Shown here: positions 35,805 through 44,951 of the stretch, in pieces
Position numbering within the stretch: the first letter of the stretch is position 1
Layout: each line of letters opens with the position of its first letter
Assembly (NCBI GenBank): GCA_030145305.1
Contig: JAQYVX010000003.1
Location: forward strand, 248,001 to 312,000
DNA: 64,000 nucleotides
Source: Halarcobacter sp.
GTDB taxonomy: Bacteria; Campylobacterota; Campylobacteria; Campylobacterales; Arcobacteraceae
Direction: 5' to 3'
The notes under the pieces: model-generated
What the model was told of the DNA's origin: nothing
What the model saw: only the letters and a program-made list of their open reading frames with translations
Database searches by the model: none
Position numbers and translations under genes: made by a program

Positions 35805-36909
35805 GAAAGTTTATATAAACAACTTTCATTCTATTTCTTGTGCGGGAAATACCTCAGAAGAATTGTTTGAATCTATTTGTGAAAAAAAAGATTGTATTTC
35901 TATTGATTCAACTTATGTCAAAGATAGAGATGTTGCTATTGGCAAAATAAAAAATAATAAAAGCTTTAAAACATTACTTTATGATGGATGTAAAAAAGTA
36001 TTAGAAGAATCAAACTTAGATGATTATTCTAATACTTTACTTATTGTAGGCTCTTCAGTTGGTGGAATGCTAAGTACAGAGAAGAGTTTTTTTAAAGATA
36101 AAAACTATAAAAACATAGATTATAAACAACACTCAATTGATTCTATTGCATATAATTTAAAAAAAGAGTTTACTTTTTATGATGATATTTCATTTTCTAC
36201 TGCTTGTACTTCAAGTGCAAATGCTTTAGGTTATGCAAAAGAAGTACTTTCAAAAGGTATTTATAAAAATGTATTAGTTGTTGGCGTTGATTCTTTATGT
36301 TCAACAACAGTATGTGGATTTTCAGCTTTAAGTGTACTATCTTCAAAACCTTGTACTCCTTTTGAAAAAAATAGAGAAGGAATGAATGTATCAGAAGCAC
36401 TTGCTGTAATACTTTTACAAAATGATAAAAATAAAAATAGCGTAGAACTATGTGGCGTTGGTTATAGTTCAGATTCACATCATATGACTCAGCCACATCC
36501 TGATGGATTAGGTGCAAAAAATGCAATTGAAAATGCCCTAGATGATGCAAAAATAAGTTTTAAAGAGGTTTCTTATATAAATGCTCATGGTACAGGAACC
36601 ATAGCAAATGATAATTCAGAGGGAAAGGCAATAGCTAGTCTTTTCTCCAATAAACCCTATGTTAGTTCTACAAAATCAATTACGGGACATACTTTAGGAG
36701 CTGCTGGCGCATTAGAAGCTATTATTTGTGCTATGTGTATACAAAAACAGATAATACCTCCTTCTAAAAATATAGAAAATCCTTTTTTAGAGGATATATT
36801 ATTTACAAATGAGATGACTTTCCAAGATGTTAATTATGTAGTGAGTAACTCTTTTGCTTTTGGTGGAAATAATACTTCTTTAGTCTTTGGAAAATGTAAT
36901 GAAAATTAA
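35791..36909 (+). CDS. Beta-ketoacyl-ACP synthase II type, pair 2
   Basis: A 372-residue elongating ketosynthase with Cys139 (STACTSSAN), His266 (NAHGTGT) and His300 (ITGHTLGAAG), all three catalytic residues present. It is followed by a cysteine-less partner with an 11-base overlap, the second ACP-KS-CLF set in the cluster. It probably builds either the aryl polyene or a resorcinol alkyl chain, the other set doing the remaining one. Confidence 0.88.
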   Translation: MKIDKKVYINNFHSISCAGNTSEELFESICEKKDCISIDSTYVKDRDVAIGKIKNNKSFKTLLYDGCKKVLEESNLDDYSNTLLIVGSSVGGMLSTEKSFFKDKNYKNIDYKQHSIDSIAYNLKKEFTFYDDISFSTACTSSANALGYAKEVLSKGIYKNVLVVGVDSLCSTTVCGFSALSVLSSKPCTPFEKNREGMNVSEALAVILLQNDKNKNSVELCGVGYSSDSHHMTQPHPDGLGAKNAIENALDDAKISFKEVSYINAHGTGTIANDNSEGKAIASLFSNKPYVSSTKSITGHTLGAAGALEAIICAMCIQKQIIPPSKNIENPFLEDILFTNEMTFQDVNYVVSNSFAFGGNNTSLVFGKCNEN

Positions 36910-37540
36910 TTTAGAAATTATTGATGCTGTAAATATTATTGCAAAAGATGAAATAAGTGATTTAAGAACAAAAGAATTAGTTCCTAAAATGGTTTTTAGA
37001 AGAAGACTAACAAGAGCTGCAAGACTTGTTGTTGAGGTAGTTGATAAAATAGGTTTTGAAAATGGAAGAATTATTTACGGTAGTGCCTTTGGGGAGTTAA
37101 ATGCTAGTGCAAAGATTCTAAACGCGATTTCAAAAGATGAAATGCTCTCTCCTACAGATTTTCAAAATTCCGTTTATAATACAGCAGTCTCTTATCTATC
37201 CATTTTAAAAAATAATAAGAATGAAATCTTGACAATTTCAAGCGGAGATAATACTTCAGAAAAGTTATTAAAAATTGGTGCAATTAAAGCTCTTGATGGG
37301 GATGAAATTCTATTATTATCAACTGAAACTATTAATATAGAGAATATTGATGAGATTAATAAATGCATAGATACCTTAGAAACAGTTGTTGCTTTAAAAG
37401 TAAAAGTTACTAATGAAAAAGCAACTTTAGATTTTCCTCTTAAAATAAATCCTGCTTATCCAAAATCTATTGCATTATTAATTGAATTATCAAATAAGTT
37501 TGATAAAAATACGAAAAATATTATTGAGGTTCAAATATGA
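36899..37540 (+). CDS. Cysteine-less ketosynthase-like partner, pair 2
   Basis: About 213 residues from the ATG at 36899; a TTG at 36887 would add four residues. The fold pattern is that of a ketosynthase N-terminal half. At the nucleophile position it reads TISSGDNTSEKLL, with no Cys. This is the chain-length-factor type seen in aryl polyene clusters. It is shorter than the pair-1 partner. Start codon lies inside the ketosynthase gene, and the stop overlaps the next start. Confidence 0.65.
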   Translation: MKINLEIIDAVNIIAKDEISDLRTKELVPKMVFRRRLTRAARLVVEVVDKIGFENGRIIYGSAFGELNASAKILNAISKDEMLSPTDFQNSVYNTAVSYLSILKNNKNEILTISSGDNTSEKLLKIGAIKALDGDEILLLSTETINIENIDEINKCIDTLETVVALKVKVTNEKATLDFPLKINPAYPKSIALLIELSNKFDKNTKNIIEVQI

Positions 37541-37890
37541 ATTTACCCCATGAAAAACCAATTAGATTTGCAAATAGAATATTAACTTCATCAGAAAAAA
37601 AAATTAGAGTAAGTTGTATTTTTCCTTTTATACCTTCTCTTGCTATGGCTTGTGAAGCAGCAGCACAAAGTAGTGCAGGTTTTGCAGAAGAAGACACAGC
37701 TATTAAAATGGGGTTTTTAGTCTCTTTAAAAGATGTAGTTTTAGAAAAAGAGATGAATTTTTTAGAAGCAGTTGTAGAAATTGAAAAGACATTTGATTTT
37801 GGTAGCATGAGTGAATATAGTTTTGAACTGCAAAACAATAATATAGTGTATGTTACAGGAAAAATTACAATAGCACTAAATGAAGAATAA
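37537..37890 (+). CDS. Hot-dog fold dehydratase/thioesterase-like protein
   Basis: A 117-residue protein with the segment VSCIFPFIPSLAMACEAAAQSSAG, which resembles the central helix region of FabZ-like or ApeP-like dehydratases (E-x2-AQ-x-A). The usual catalytic His at the start of this segment is replaced (IFPF), which may alter or remove catalysis. Overlaps the previous stop by 4 bases. It probably works with the 35092 protein in dehydration. Confidence 0.65.
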   Translation: MNLPHEKPIRFANRILTSSEKKIRVSCIFPFIPSLAMACEAAAQSSAGFAEEDTAIKMGFLVSLKDVVLEKEMNFLEAVVEIEKTFDFGSMSEYSFELQNNNIVYVTGKITIALNEE

Positions 37891-37908
37891 GAGGAAATAA
37901 GTAAAACT

Positions 37909-38973
37909 ATGGAAAAAGAGTTTTTTAAAGATTATGAAAATTTAACAGCCTTAGAAGCTCAATACGAAGCACAAAAAATTGCTTTTGCTCCTATTGTTTT
38001 TCAAGTTGTAAGAACAATGCGGGATTTGAATATCTTAGATGTTTTATCAAAAAATAAAACTGGCTTGACTTATGATGAGTTATCAAAAGAGTGTGAAATA
38101 TCAAAATATGGAATTCAAGTTTTATGTGAAACAGCTTTGAGTGCTGGAGTTGTATTTATAAAAGAAGAAAAAGTAATTCTTTCAAAAATAGGTTTTTTTA
38201 TTAATAGCGATAAAATGACTAAAGCAAATATGAATTATAATCATCATGTAAATTATCAAGGTTTGTTTTATTTAGATGAGGCAATTAAAAATGAAAAAGC
38301 TGAAGGTTTAAAAGTATTTGGAGAATGGGAGACTATTTATCCAGCTTTATCAACTTTACCTAGGGAAGCTAAAGAGAGTTGGTTTACTTTTGATCATTTT
38401 TATTCTGATTCTGCTTTTTCATATGCAATAAAAAAACTTAAAGAGTTAAAGCCTAAAAAGATTTTAGATATTGGTGGAAATACGGGAAAATTTGCCACCT
38501 TATTTGCTTTAGAAAATCCAAATATAGAAATTACAATAATGGATCTTCCTCAACAAATAAAATTAGCAAAACAAACGATTTATGAAAAAAATATTCAAAA
38601 TATAGCTACTTATGAAGGAAATATATTATTAGAAGAGACTCTTATTCCAAAAGATTTTGATATTTATTGGATGAGTCAATTTTTGGATTGTTTCAAAGAA
38701 GAACAGATTGTTTTTATTTTAAAAAAATTAAAAAAATCAATGGGAAAAGAAAGTGAAGTTTGTATTATGGAACCTTTTTGGGATAAACAAAATAATGAAA
38801 CAGCAGCTTATTGCGTGATTAATACTTCTCCTTATTTTACAGCAATGGCAAATGGCTATAGTAAAATGTTTAAATATACAGATTTTGTAAAGCTTTTAGA
38901 AGAAGCAGAATTTGAGATTATAGAAACGATTGATAATATTGGATTATGTCAAACAATTATTAGATGTAAATAA
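37909..38973 (+). CDS. SAM-dependent O-methyltransferase
   Basis: A 354-residue protein with an N-terminal winged-helix dimerisation domain (about 20-95) and a class I SAM-binding loop ILDIGGNTGKFA (about 185-196). The later MDLPQQI and EPFWD segments fit the plant-type O-methyltransferase fold found in flexirubin and aryl polyene loci, where it methylates the aryl head group. It is the last gene of the plus-strand half. Confidence 0.82.
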   Translation: MEKEFFKDYENLTALEAQYEAQKIAFAPIVFQVVRTMRDLNILDVLSKNKTGLTYDELSKECEISKYGIQVLCETALSAGVVFIKEEKVILSKIGFFINSDKMTKANMNYNHHVNYQGLFYLDEAIKNEKAEGLKVFGEWETIYPALSTLPREAKESWFTFDHFYSDSAFSYAIKKLKELKPKKILDIGGNTGKFATLFALENPNIEITIMDLPQQIKLAKQTIYEKNIQNIATYEGNILLEETLIPKDFDIYWMSQFLDCFKEEQIVFILKKLKKSMGKESEVCIMEPFWDKQNNETAAYCVINTSPYFTAMANGYSKMFKYTDFVKLLEEAEFEIIETIDNIGLCQTIIRCK

Positions 38974-39051
38974 TCCTAGTTTTTGTAAAAATTTAAAAAA
39001 AAGCCAAACTTTAGTATAATCTATGTTATATCAAAAAAATTAGGATTATAA

Positions 39052-39816
39052 ATGTCTTTTTCAGAAATAGTATCTTCAAGTTCTACAAGAATAAAAACAG
39101 CATTAGCACTTTTTATGATTGCCGCAATTGTAGGTTACATTGATTCATTTTTTTTAATGTGGCTCCTTTTTGGAGGTTTATTAGTTGTTTCAATTAATGA
39201 ATCTATGAAATTATATAAAATGGAAAGTAATTCAATCTTTCTTTATAGTGGTGTTTTATGGTTTACAGCATATTTTTATCCAAATCCAGAGGATTTAATC
39301 TTTGTAATTGCTTTAGTATATGCTTCGGTTTTAGCATACTCAAAAAAATTAGATAAGAAAATCTTTTTACCTCTTTTATATCCAACTGCATCATTTCTAT
39401 TTTTATTAACTTTATATATTGAATATGGTGTTATGTCTCTTTTATGGCTTCTTGTAATTGTTGCAGGTGCTGATATTGGAGCATATTTTGTAGGACGTAC
39501 AATAGGAAAAACAAAATTTTGTGAAACAAGTCCAAATAAAACTTTAGAAGGTGTTGCTGGTGGTTTAGTTTTTGCAACTATTTTTGGGCTTATTTTTGCT
39601 ATTGATAATATCTCAACTTTTGGAGCTATAGTTATCTCTCTTGTTGTAGCATTAGCTTCAGTCTTTGGAGATCTTTTTGAAAGCTATTTAAAAAGAGAAG
39701 CTGGAGTAAAAGATAGTGGAGATATTTTACCTGGTCATGGTGGGATTTTAGATAGAACTGATGGATACTTGTTTGGTGGAATTATCATGTTAGTTCTTTT
39801 ACGAGCAATAATGTGA
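39052..39816 (+). CDS. cdsA: Phosphatidate cytidylyltransferase
   Basis: Makes CDP-diacylglycerol from phosphatidic acid and CTP in the inner membrane. A 254-residue protein with about seven or eight helices and the C-terminal CDS signature (REAGVKDSGDI, then GHGGILDRTD). It starts a housekeeping block and overlaps dxr by 4 bases, the usual cdsA-dxr pairing. Confidence 0.93.
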   Translation: MSFSEIVSSSSTRIKTALALFMIAAIVGYIDSFFLMWLLFGGLLVVSINESMKLYKMESNSIFLYSGVLWFTAYFYPNPEDLIFVIALVYASVLAYSKKLDKKIFLPLLYPTASFLFLLTLYIEYGVMSLLWLLVIVAGADIGAYFVGRTIGKTKFCETSPNKTLEGVAGGLVFATIFGLIFAIDNISTFGAIVISLVVALASVFGDLFESYLKREAGVKDSGDILPGHGGILDRTDGYLFGGIIMLVLLRAIM

Positions 39817-40880
39817 TTTTATTAGGAAGTACAGGCTCAATTGGAGTAAATACTCTAAATATAGCTAGAAAGTTTAACCTTAATGTTGAGGTTTTAGTAG
39901 CAGGTTGTAATATAAAACTTCTAAATGAACAAATAAAAGAGTTTAATCCTAAAAAAGTAGTAATAGCAAATAAAGAAGATATAACAAAAGTAAATCATAC
40001 AAATGTATCTTTTGGAGAAGAAGCAATTTTAGAAGCTATTGAAAATAGTGAAGCTAAAACTGTAGTAAATTCTTTGGTTGGTTTTTTAGGATTAAGACCA
40101 ACACTAAAAGCAATAGAATGTGGAAAGAAAATAGCTCTTGCAAATAAAGAATCTCTTGTAGCTGCTGGAAAATTTATAGACCAAAGTAAGTTAAGTCCAA
40201 TAGATTCTGAGCATTTTGGTTTATGGTATTTAATTCAAGATAAAAAAATAAACTCTATGACAATCACTGCAAGCGGGGGTTCATTTAGAGATTATGATTT
40301 AAAAGAACTTGCTAATGTTTCTATAAAAGAGGCTTTGAATCATCCAAACTGGTCAATGGGAAATAAAATCACAATAGATAGTGCTAGCATGACAAATAAA
40401 ATGTTTGAGTTAGTTGAAGCTGCTTGGCTTTTTAATACAAATAAAGTTGATGCAATAATTGAGACAAAATCATTAATTCATGCAATGGTAAACTTTGAAG
40501 ATGGAAGTACAACCGCGCACATAGCAAACGCTTCAATGCAACTTCCAATTGCTTATGCAATACTTGGAACTTGTGATGAAGAGATTTTAAAACCTGTTGA
40601 TTTACTAAAAGTTGGAAGCTTAGAGTTTAGAGAAATTGAAACATCAAGATATCCAATTTGGGAAGCTAGAAAAGATATTTTAAACAATCTTGATTTAGGG
40701 GTTGTATTAAATGCTGCAAATGAAATTGCAGTTGATAAGTTCTTAAAAAGTGAAATTGGATTTTTAGATATTTCTAAAATATCATTAGATGCTTTAAATA
40801 AATTTCATAATATAAGCACAAAAAACATAGATGATATTTTTGAGATAGATAAAGAAGTAAGAGCTTATTGTGAGTTTTGA
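39813..40880 (+). CDS. dxr: 1-deoxy-D-xylulose 5-phosphate reductoisomerase
   Basis: Second step of the MEP isoprenoid pathway. A 355-residue protein with the NADPH loop LLGSTGSIGVNT at residues 3-14, the metal/substrate region PIDSEHFGLW, and the flexible-loop segment ASGGSFRD. The start is GTG in ATGTGA, overlapping the cdsA end. Slightly shorter than E. coli Dxr (398), as in other Campylobacterota. Confidence 0.94.
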   Translation: MILLGSTGSIGVNTLNIARKFNLNVEVLVAGCNIKLLNEQIKEFNPKKVVIANKEDITKVNHTNVSFGEEAILEAIENSEAKTVVNSLVGFLGLRPTLKAIECGKKIALANKESLVAAGKFIDQSKLSPIDSEHFGLWYLIQDKKINSMTITASGGSFRDYDLKELANVSIKEALNHPNWSMGNKITIDSASMTNKMFELVEAAWLFNTNKVDAIIETKSLIHAMVNFEDGSTTAHIANASMQLPIAYAILGTCDEEILKPVDLLKVGSLEFREIETSRYPIWEARKDILNNLDLGVVLNAANEIAVDKFLKSEIGFLDISKISLDALNKFHNISTKNIDDIFEIDKEVRAYCEF

Positions 40881-41151
40881 TTTACTTATTCCTTTTGGAA
40901 TTTTAATAAGTTTAGCTATATATTTAGTCTATTCACGAAGTAGATTTGAAAAAGATATTGTAAATTTATACGAAGAAAAATTTGAAGAATGGAAACAAGC
41001 TAATCAAGATACTAAAACAGAAGAAAAAAAAGCTTGTAAAGAATTAGTTGGCTTGGTTTATAAAGAAGAGTATAAAGTTAGTATAGAATTATTAGATAAT
41101 AGTGTGCTTGATCGCATAGAACGAGGAAAATTCTCTATAAAGGAGAAATAA
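40870..41151 (+). CDS. Hypothetical membrane-anchored protein
   Basis: A 93-residue protein with one N-terminal hydrophobic helix (residues 3-20) and a charged cytoplasmic remainder, possibly coiled-coil at about 27-55. The GTG start overlaps dxr by 11 bases and the stop touches the next ATG (TAATG). No family recognised. It belongs to the cdsA-dxr-tsaD operon. Confidence 0.65.
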   Translation: MSFDLLIPFGILISLAIYLVYSRSRFEKDIVNLYEEKFEEWKQANQDTKTEEKKACKELVGLVYKEEYKVSIELLDNSVLDRIERGKFSIKEK

Positions 41152-41576
41152 TGAAATATTTACTAGTTGTATTTTTGTTATTTACTTTCTGTTTTTCAAA
41201 TAATTTAAAAAGGAATTCTTCAAAAGTCGTAATAGATGGAACAAATAATCTAATGTGGCAAGATGACCTTAGTGTAATTAAAACTAAAAAAAATCATGAA
41301 GAAGCAATTCTTTTTTGTGAAAAATTAAGCCATGCTGGATATACAAACTGGAGAATTCCAACTATAGATGAGTTTAAAACAATAGTTAATAAGAAAAATA
41401 AAAAAAATTATATAAATAAAGCCTTTCGCTTTAATGTTCCAGATGGATATTGGGCTTTAAAATCACATTGGCGAACATTTTGGTATTACGCTGATTATAT
41501 GCATTTTGTAAGTGGTACCCCATATTTTGACAGTAGACATAAAATAAAATATGTTAGGTGTGTTAGAGATTTTTAA
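41151..41576 (+). CDS. Exported DUF1566 (Lcl-type) domain protein
   Basis: A 141-residue protein with a signal peptide (about 1-17). The mature part has the DUF1566 pattern: GTNNLMWQDD, AILFCEKLSHAGYTNWRIPTI, and a closing YVRCVRD. This is a C-type-lectin-like fold seen in many exported proteins. Function unknown, perhaps adhesion or envelope binding. AAGGAGAAATA precedes the ATG. Confidence 0.78.
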   Translation: MKYLLVVFLLFTFCFSNNLKRNSSKVVIDGTNNLMWQDDLSVIKTKKNHEEAILFCEKLSHAGYTNWRIPTIDEFKTIVNKKNKKNYINKAFRFNVPDGYWALKSHWRTFWYYADYMHFVSGTPYFDSRHKIKYVRCVRDF

Positions 41577-41588
41577 AAAGAGAGATAG

Positions 41589-42128
41589 ATGAATAAAAGA
41601 GTTTTAATATTACACGGTTTAGGTGGAAGTGATTATCCCCATTGGCAAGCACATTTAGCTTGTGATTTAATCAAACAAAATACAGCTGTTTCTTTTCCCC
41701 TTCTTCCAAATAAAAATAACCCAGATTTAGAAGAGTGGAAAGAATTTTTAAAAAAAGAGATAGAGCAGTTTAAACCTACTATTATAGTTTGTCACTCTTT
41801 AGCAAATTTACTTTGGTTTCATATTTGTGAAGAGTTAGATATAAAATTAGATAAATTAATGCTAGTTGCTCCTGTTAGAAATGAAGAACTAGAAGCAGCT
41901 AAATCATTTTTCCCTTATCCTATTTCTAAAGATTTAAAAGCAAAAGAGATTATGATTGCAGCTTCAACTAATGATCCATATATGAATGTGGAAGAAGTTA
42001 TAAGATTACAAAGTAAACTAAAAGTTGGAATGAAATTATTAAAAGAAGCTGGACATATAAATGCAGATTCAGGATATGGAAAACTTGAGTGTGCTTTAGA
42101 TTGGATAAATAAAGAGGAAGAGTCGTGA
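41589..42128 (+). CDS. Small serine hydrolase, RBBP9/YdeN family
   Basis: A 179-residue alpha/beta hydrolase starting [15 protein letters not shown], with the nucleophile elbow VCHSLAN (Ser near 67), Asp in STNDPYM and His in [10 protein letters not shown]. The compact size and motif set fit the RBBP9/YdeN family. Substrate unknown. The stop overlaps the GTG of tsaD. Confidence 0.85.
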   Translation: MNKRVLILHGLGGSDYPHWQAHLACDLIKQNTAVSFPLLPNKNNPDLEEWKEFLKKEIEQFKPTIIVCHSLANLLWFHICEELDIKLDKLMLVAPVRNEELEAAKSFFPYPISKDLKAKEIMIAASTNDPYMNVEEVIRLQSKLKVGMKLLKEAGHINADSGYGKLECALDWINKEEES

Positions 42129-43123
42129 TATTAAGTATAGAATCATCTTGTGATGATAGTTCAATTGCAATCACAGATATAGAAACAAAAGAGTTAATTT
42201 ATCATAAAAAAATATCTCAAGAATTGCAACATAGTGTTTATGGTGGAGTTGTACCAGAATTAGCCGCAAGATTACACGTGGAAGCCTTACCAAAAATACT
42301 TGAAGAGTGTAAAGATTTTTTTCCAAAATTAAAAGCAATCGCAGTTACAAATGCCCCTGGACTTTCAGTTACACTTATGGAAGGTGTTACAATGGCAAAA
42401 GCCTTAGCTCTTAGTTTAGAACTTCCTATAATTGCTGTAAATCATCTAAAAGGACATATTTATTCACTATTTATTGAAAAAGAAGAGGTTTTTCCTATAA
42501 CTATTCTTTTGGTATCAGGTGGACATACTCAAATAATTGAAGCAAATTCTTTAAATGACATGAAAATAATTGCAAGTACTATGGATGATAGTTTTGGTGA
42601 AAGTTTTGATAAAGTTTCTAAAATGATGGGATTAGGATATCCAGGTGGTCCAATTGTTCAAGAAAAAGCATTAAAAGGGAATGAAGATAGATTTGCTTTT
42701 CCAATTCCTTTAAGACAAAGTCCAAATATAGAGTTTTCTTATTCGGGATTAAAAAATGCAGTAAGACTTCAAATTGAAAAACTTGGAGATAAAGAGATAA
42801 ATGAACAAGATATGTGCGATGTTTGTGCTTCTTTTGAAAAAACAGCAGTTGCTCATATTATGCAAAAAACAAAAAAATATTTTAAACAAAAAGTACCTTC
42901 GAATTTTGCAATTGTAGGTGGAGCTAGTGCAAACATACGTTTACGAACAGCAATTGAAGAGTTATGTGAAAAAAATAAAACAAAACTATTTTTAAGTCAA
43001 TTAAAATATTGCTCTGATAATGCAGCGATGATAGGACGTGTTGCTTTAGAACAATATAATCAAAATAATTTTATTGGTATAAATGAAATTGATGTGCAAA
43101 CTAGACTCAAGGATTTCAAATGA
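42125..43123 (+). CDS. tsaD: tRNA threonylcarbamoyladenosine synthase subunit TsaD
   Basis: Transfers the threonylcarbamoyl group to A37 of ANN-decoding tRNAs. A 332-residue ASKHA-fold protein with the metal-binding HLKGH (about residues 112-116), the ATP loops LVSGGHTQ and VGGASAN, and [13 protein letters not shown] at the N-terminus. GTG start coupled to the hydrolase gene. Confidence 0.95.
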   Translation: MILSIESSCDDSSIAITDIETKELIYHKKISQELQHSVYGGVVPELAARLHVEALPKILEECKDFFPKLKAIAVTNAPGLSVTLMEGVTMAKALALSLELPIIAVNHLKGHIYSLFIEKEEVFPITILLVSGGHTQIIEANSLNDMKIIASTMDDSFGESFDKVSKMMGLGYPGGPIVQEKALKGNEDRFAFPIPLRQSPNIEFSYSGLKNAVRLQIEKLGDKEINEQDMCDVCASFEKTAVAHIMQKTKKYFKQKVPSNFAIVGGASANIRLRTAIEELCEKNKTKLFLSQLKYCSDNAAMIGRVALEQYNQNNFIGINEIDVQTRLKDFK

Positions 43124-43485
43124 TATTTGAGATGGGAGCCAAACTTGAAGATGAAATATATGAAACATCTAAAACAGATAAAAAAGTAAAAAATAAGAAA
43201 AACAATAAGAAAACTAATTCAAATACTACATTTAATAAAGATGAAATTTTACCTAAAAACCAACATCAATTGGTTTTTACTTATGAAAAAAGAAAAGGTA
43301 AACCAGTCACTTTAGTTGGTAGATTCTCATTATCTGATCAAGATAAAAAAGAAGTGCTCAAACTTTTAAAGAAAAAGCTTGCTTGTGGTGGTGCTGTTAA
43401 AGATGAGTGGATTGAACTTCAAGGTAATGTAAAAGAAAAGGTTATAACTATTTTAGAAAAAGATGAGTGGAAGTTTAGAAAATAG
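43120..43485 (+). CDS. SUI1/eIF1-like (YciH family) protein
   Basis: A 121-residue protein with a low-complexity Lys/Asn-rich N-terminal third (about 14-40) and a C-terminal SUI1-type domain: [32 protein letters not shown]. The CGG(A/S)VK element is diagnostic. Such bacterial proteins are thought to bind the 30S subunit; the physiological role is unclear. ATG overlaps the tsaD stop. Confidence 0.85.
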   Translation: MIFEMGAKLEDEIYETSKTDKKVKNKKNNKKTNSNTTFNKDEILPKNQHQLVFTYEKRKGKPVTLVGRFSLSDQDKKEVLKLLKKKLACGGAVKDEWIELQGNVKEKVITILEKDEWKFRK

Positions 43486-43606
43486 ACATTCATAACTTAA
43501 AGTTATAATTAATATAAACTAACTATAATAATACAATGGCTACAATTCTTTCATAAAGTTAATTATTTGGGAAAAGTATAATTAAAACTTATAGAAGGAA
43601 AAATAC

Positions 43607-43969
43607 ATGAGAATAGTATTCCCCACAAATGAAGACATGGGTTATCTTAGTAAAAGAGGTGCTCATTTTGGAAAAGCAAAATTTTACACAATCATTACAT
43701 TAAAAGAAGAGAAAATCTCTGATGTAGAAGTTATTCAAAATCCTGGTCATGAAGGTGCTTGTAGCGGTGCTATAACAAATATTATGAATCTAAAGCCAGA
43801 TGCTTTAATAGTAAGTGGAATTGGAGCAAATCCTGCAAAAGGATTTTTTGAACAAGGGTTAGACGTATATTTTGATAGTGAAAGTCCAAAAGTTGAAGAC
43901 TCAATTAATATGTTTATTCAAGGAAAACTAGATAAATTGGAAAGTGAAGGAACTTGTACAGCTCATTAA
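43607..43969 (+). CDS. NifX/NifB-type dinitrogenase iron-molybdenum cofactor domain protein
   Basis: A 120-residue single-domain protein with the RNase-H-like NifX/MTH1175 pattern (MRIVFPTNEDM, HFGKAKFYTII, SGIGANPAKGF) and a Cys near the C-terminus (GTCTAH). Stand-alone members bind metal clusters or molybdenum species outside nitrogen fixation. Two permease half-genes follow directly, suggesting a metal/metalloid or cofactor transport role. AGAAGGAAAAATAC precedes the ATG. Confidence 0.8.
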   Translation: MRIVFPTNEDMGYLSKRGAHFGKAKFYTIITLKEEKISDVEVIQNPGHEGACSGAITNIMNLKPDALIVSGIGANPAKGFFEQGLDVYFDSESPKVEDSINMFIQGKLDKLESEGTCTAH

Positions 43970-43997
43970 AGTAAACATATGAGTGTAAGGTTAAACT

Positions 43998-44432
43998 TTG
44001 AAAGAAAATAACTCTTTACTAGAAGCATTAAAAAAAGCAATACTTGGTCTTTTTTCAATGCTTCCTATGCTTTTTACAATAATTTTGTTATTAGGTATAT
44101 TTGATACATACATCACAAAAGAAATGCTAGCCTCACTTTTTATATCAAATAATTTAATTGATACCGTAATTGGAACTTCATTAGGCGCTGTTTTAACAGG
44201 TAATCCTATGATTTCATATATTCTAGGTGGAGAATTGACTAATGCAGGAGTACCTTTATACGCAGTAACTGCTTTTGTCTTATCTTGGGTAACTCTTGGT
44301 CTTATTCAACTTCCAGCAGAGCTTGAAATCTTTGGTTTAAGATTTACTTTTTATAGAACTTTATTTACTTTTATTTTTACTATTTTAATCTCTTTATTAA
44401 CAGTATCTACAGTAAACTTGATTCTTCCATGA
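43998..44432 (+). CDS. Half-size permease, first subunit (COG0701-like)
   Basis: A 144-residue membrane protein with about four helices and the conserved GNPMISYILGGEL and LGAVLTG segments of the ArsP/SO_0444 permease family. Its size equals one half of the usual protein. The start is TTG (GTAAGG upstream). The second half is encoded next with a 4-base overlap, so the transporter is probably a heterodimer. Substrate unknown. Confidence 0.7.
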   Translation: MKENNSLLEALKKAILGLFSMLPMLFTIILLLGIFDTYITKEMLASLFISNNLIDTVIGTSLGAVLTGNPMISYILGGELTNAGVPLYAVTAFVLSWVTLGLIQLPAELEIFGLRFTFYRTLFTFIFTILISLLTVSTVNLILP

Positions 44433-44938
44433 GTGAAAATAAGATGAAAAAAATAGAGTTTAAAGGGACTAAATTTCTTTTTTTTGTTATAATTATTCAT
44501 ATTCTAATTTTTTTATTTGATAGACAAAATTCAAGTTTATCTTTGGAAAAAAGTTATGAAGTATTATTAAAGCTTTTACCAATTTTTCTTATGATAATTG
44601 TTATTACAACTTTGATTAACTATTTTTTAAAGCCAAAATCTATAATGAAACATTTTGGAAAAGATAGTGGAATAAAAGCTTGGATTTATACAGTTTTAGG
44701 TGGTATAGTTAGTCATGGACCAATGTATGTTTGGTATCCAATGCTTACACAACTAAGACAAAATGGTTTAAAAGATGGCTTACTTGCAACATTTATGTAT
44801 ACAAGATCTATAAAAATACCATTTATACCAATAATGATTGATTATTTTGGAGTACTTTTTACTGTAGTTCTTTTTATTTATATAATAATAGGAGGAGTTC
44901 TTCAAGGTATAATCATAGAAGCATTAAGTAAAAAATAG
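44429..44938 (+). CDS. Half-size permease, second subunit (COG0701-like)
   Basis: A 169-residue membrane protein with about four helices and the pattern LGGIVSHGPMYVWYPML and YTRSIKIPFIPIM, typical of the second half of permease family COG0701. ATG overlaps the first half-gene. The pair sits between the NifX-like gene and the NAD(P)H-hydrate repair gene. Confidence 0.72.
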   Translation: MSENKMKKIEFKGTKFLFFVIIIHILIFLFDRQNSSLSLEKSYEVLLKLLPIFLMIIVITTLINYFLKPKSIMKHFGKDSGIKAWIYTVLGGIVSHGPMYVWYPMLTQLRQNGLKDGLLATFMYTRSIKIPFIPIMIDYFGVLFTVVLFIYIIIGGVLQGIIIEALSKK

Positions 44939-44951
44939 ATTAGGAATTTAT

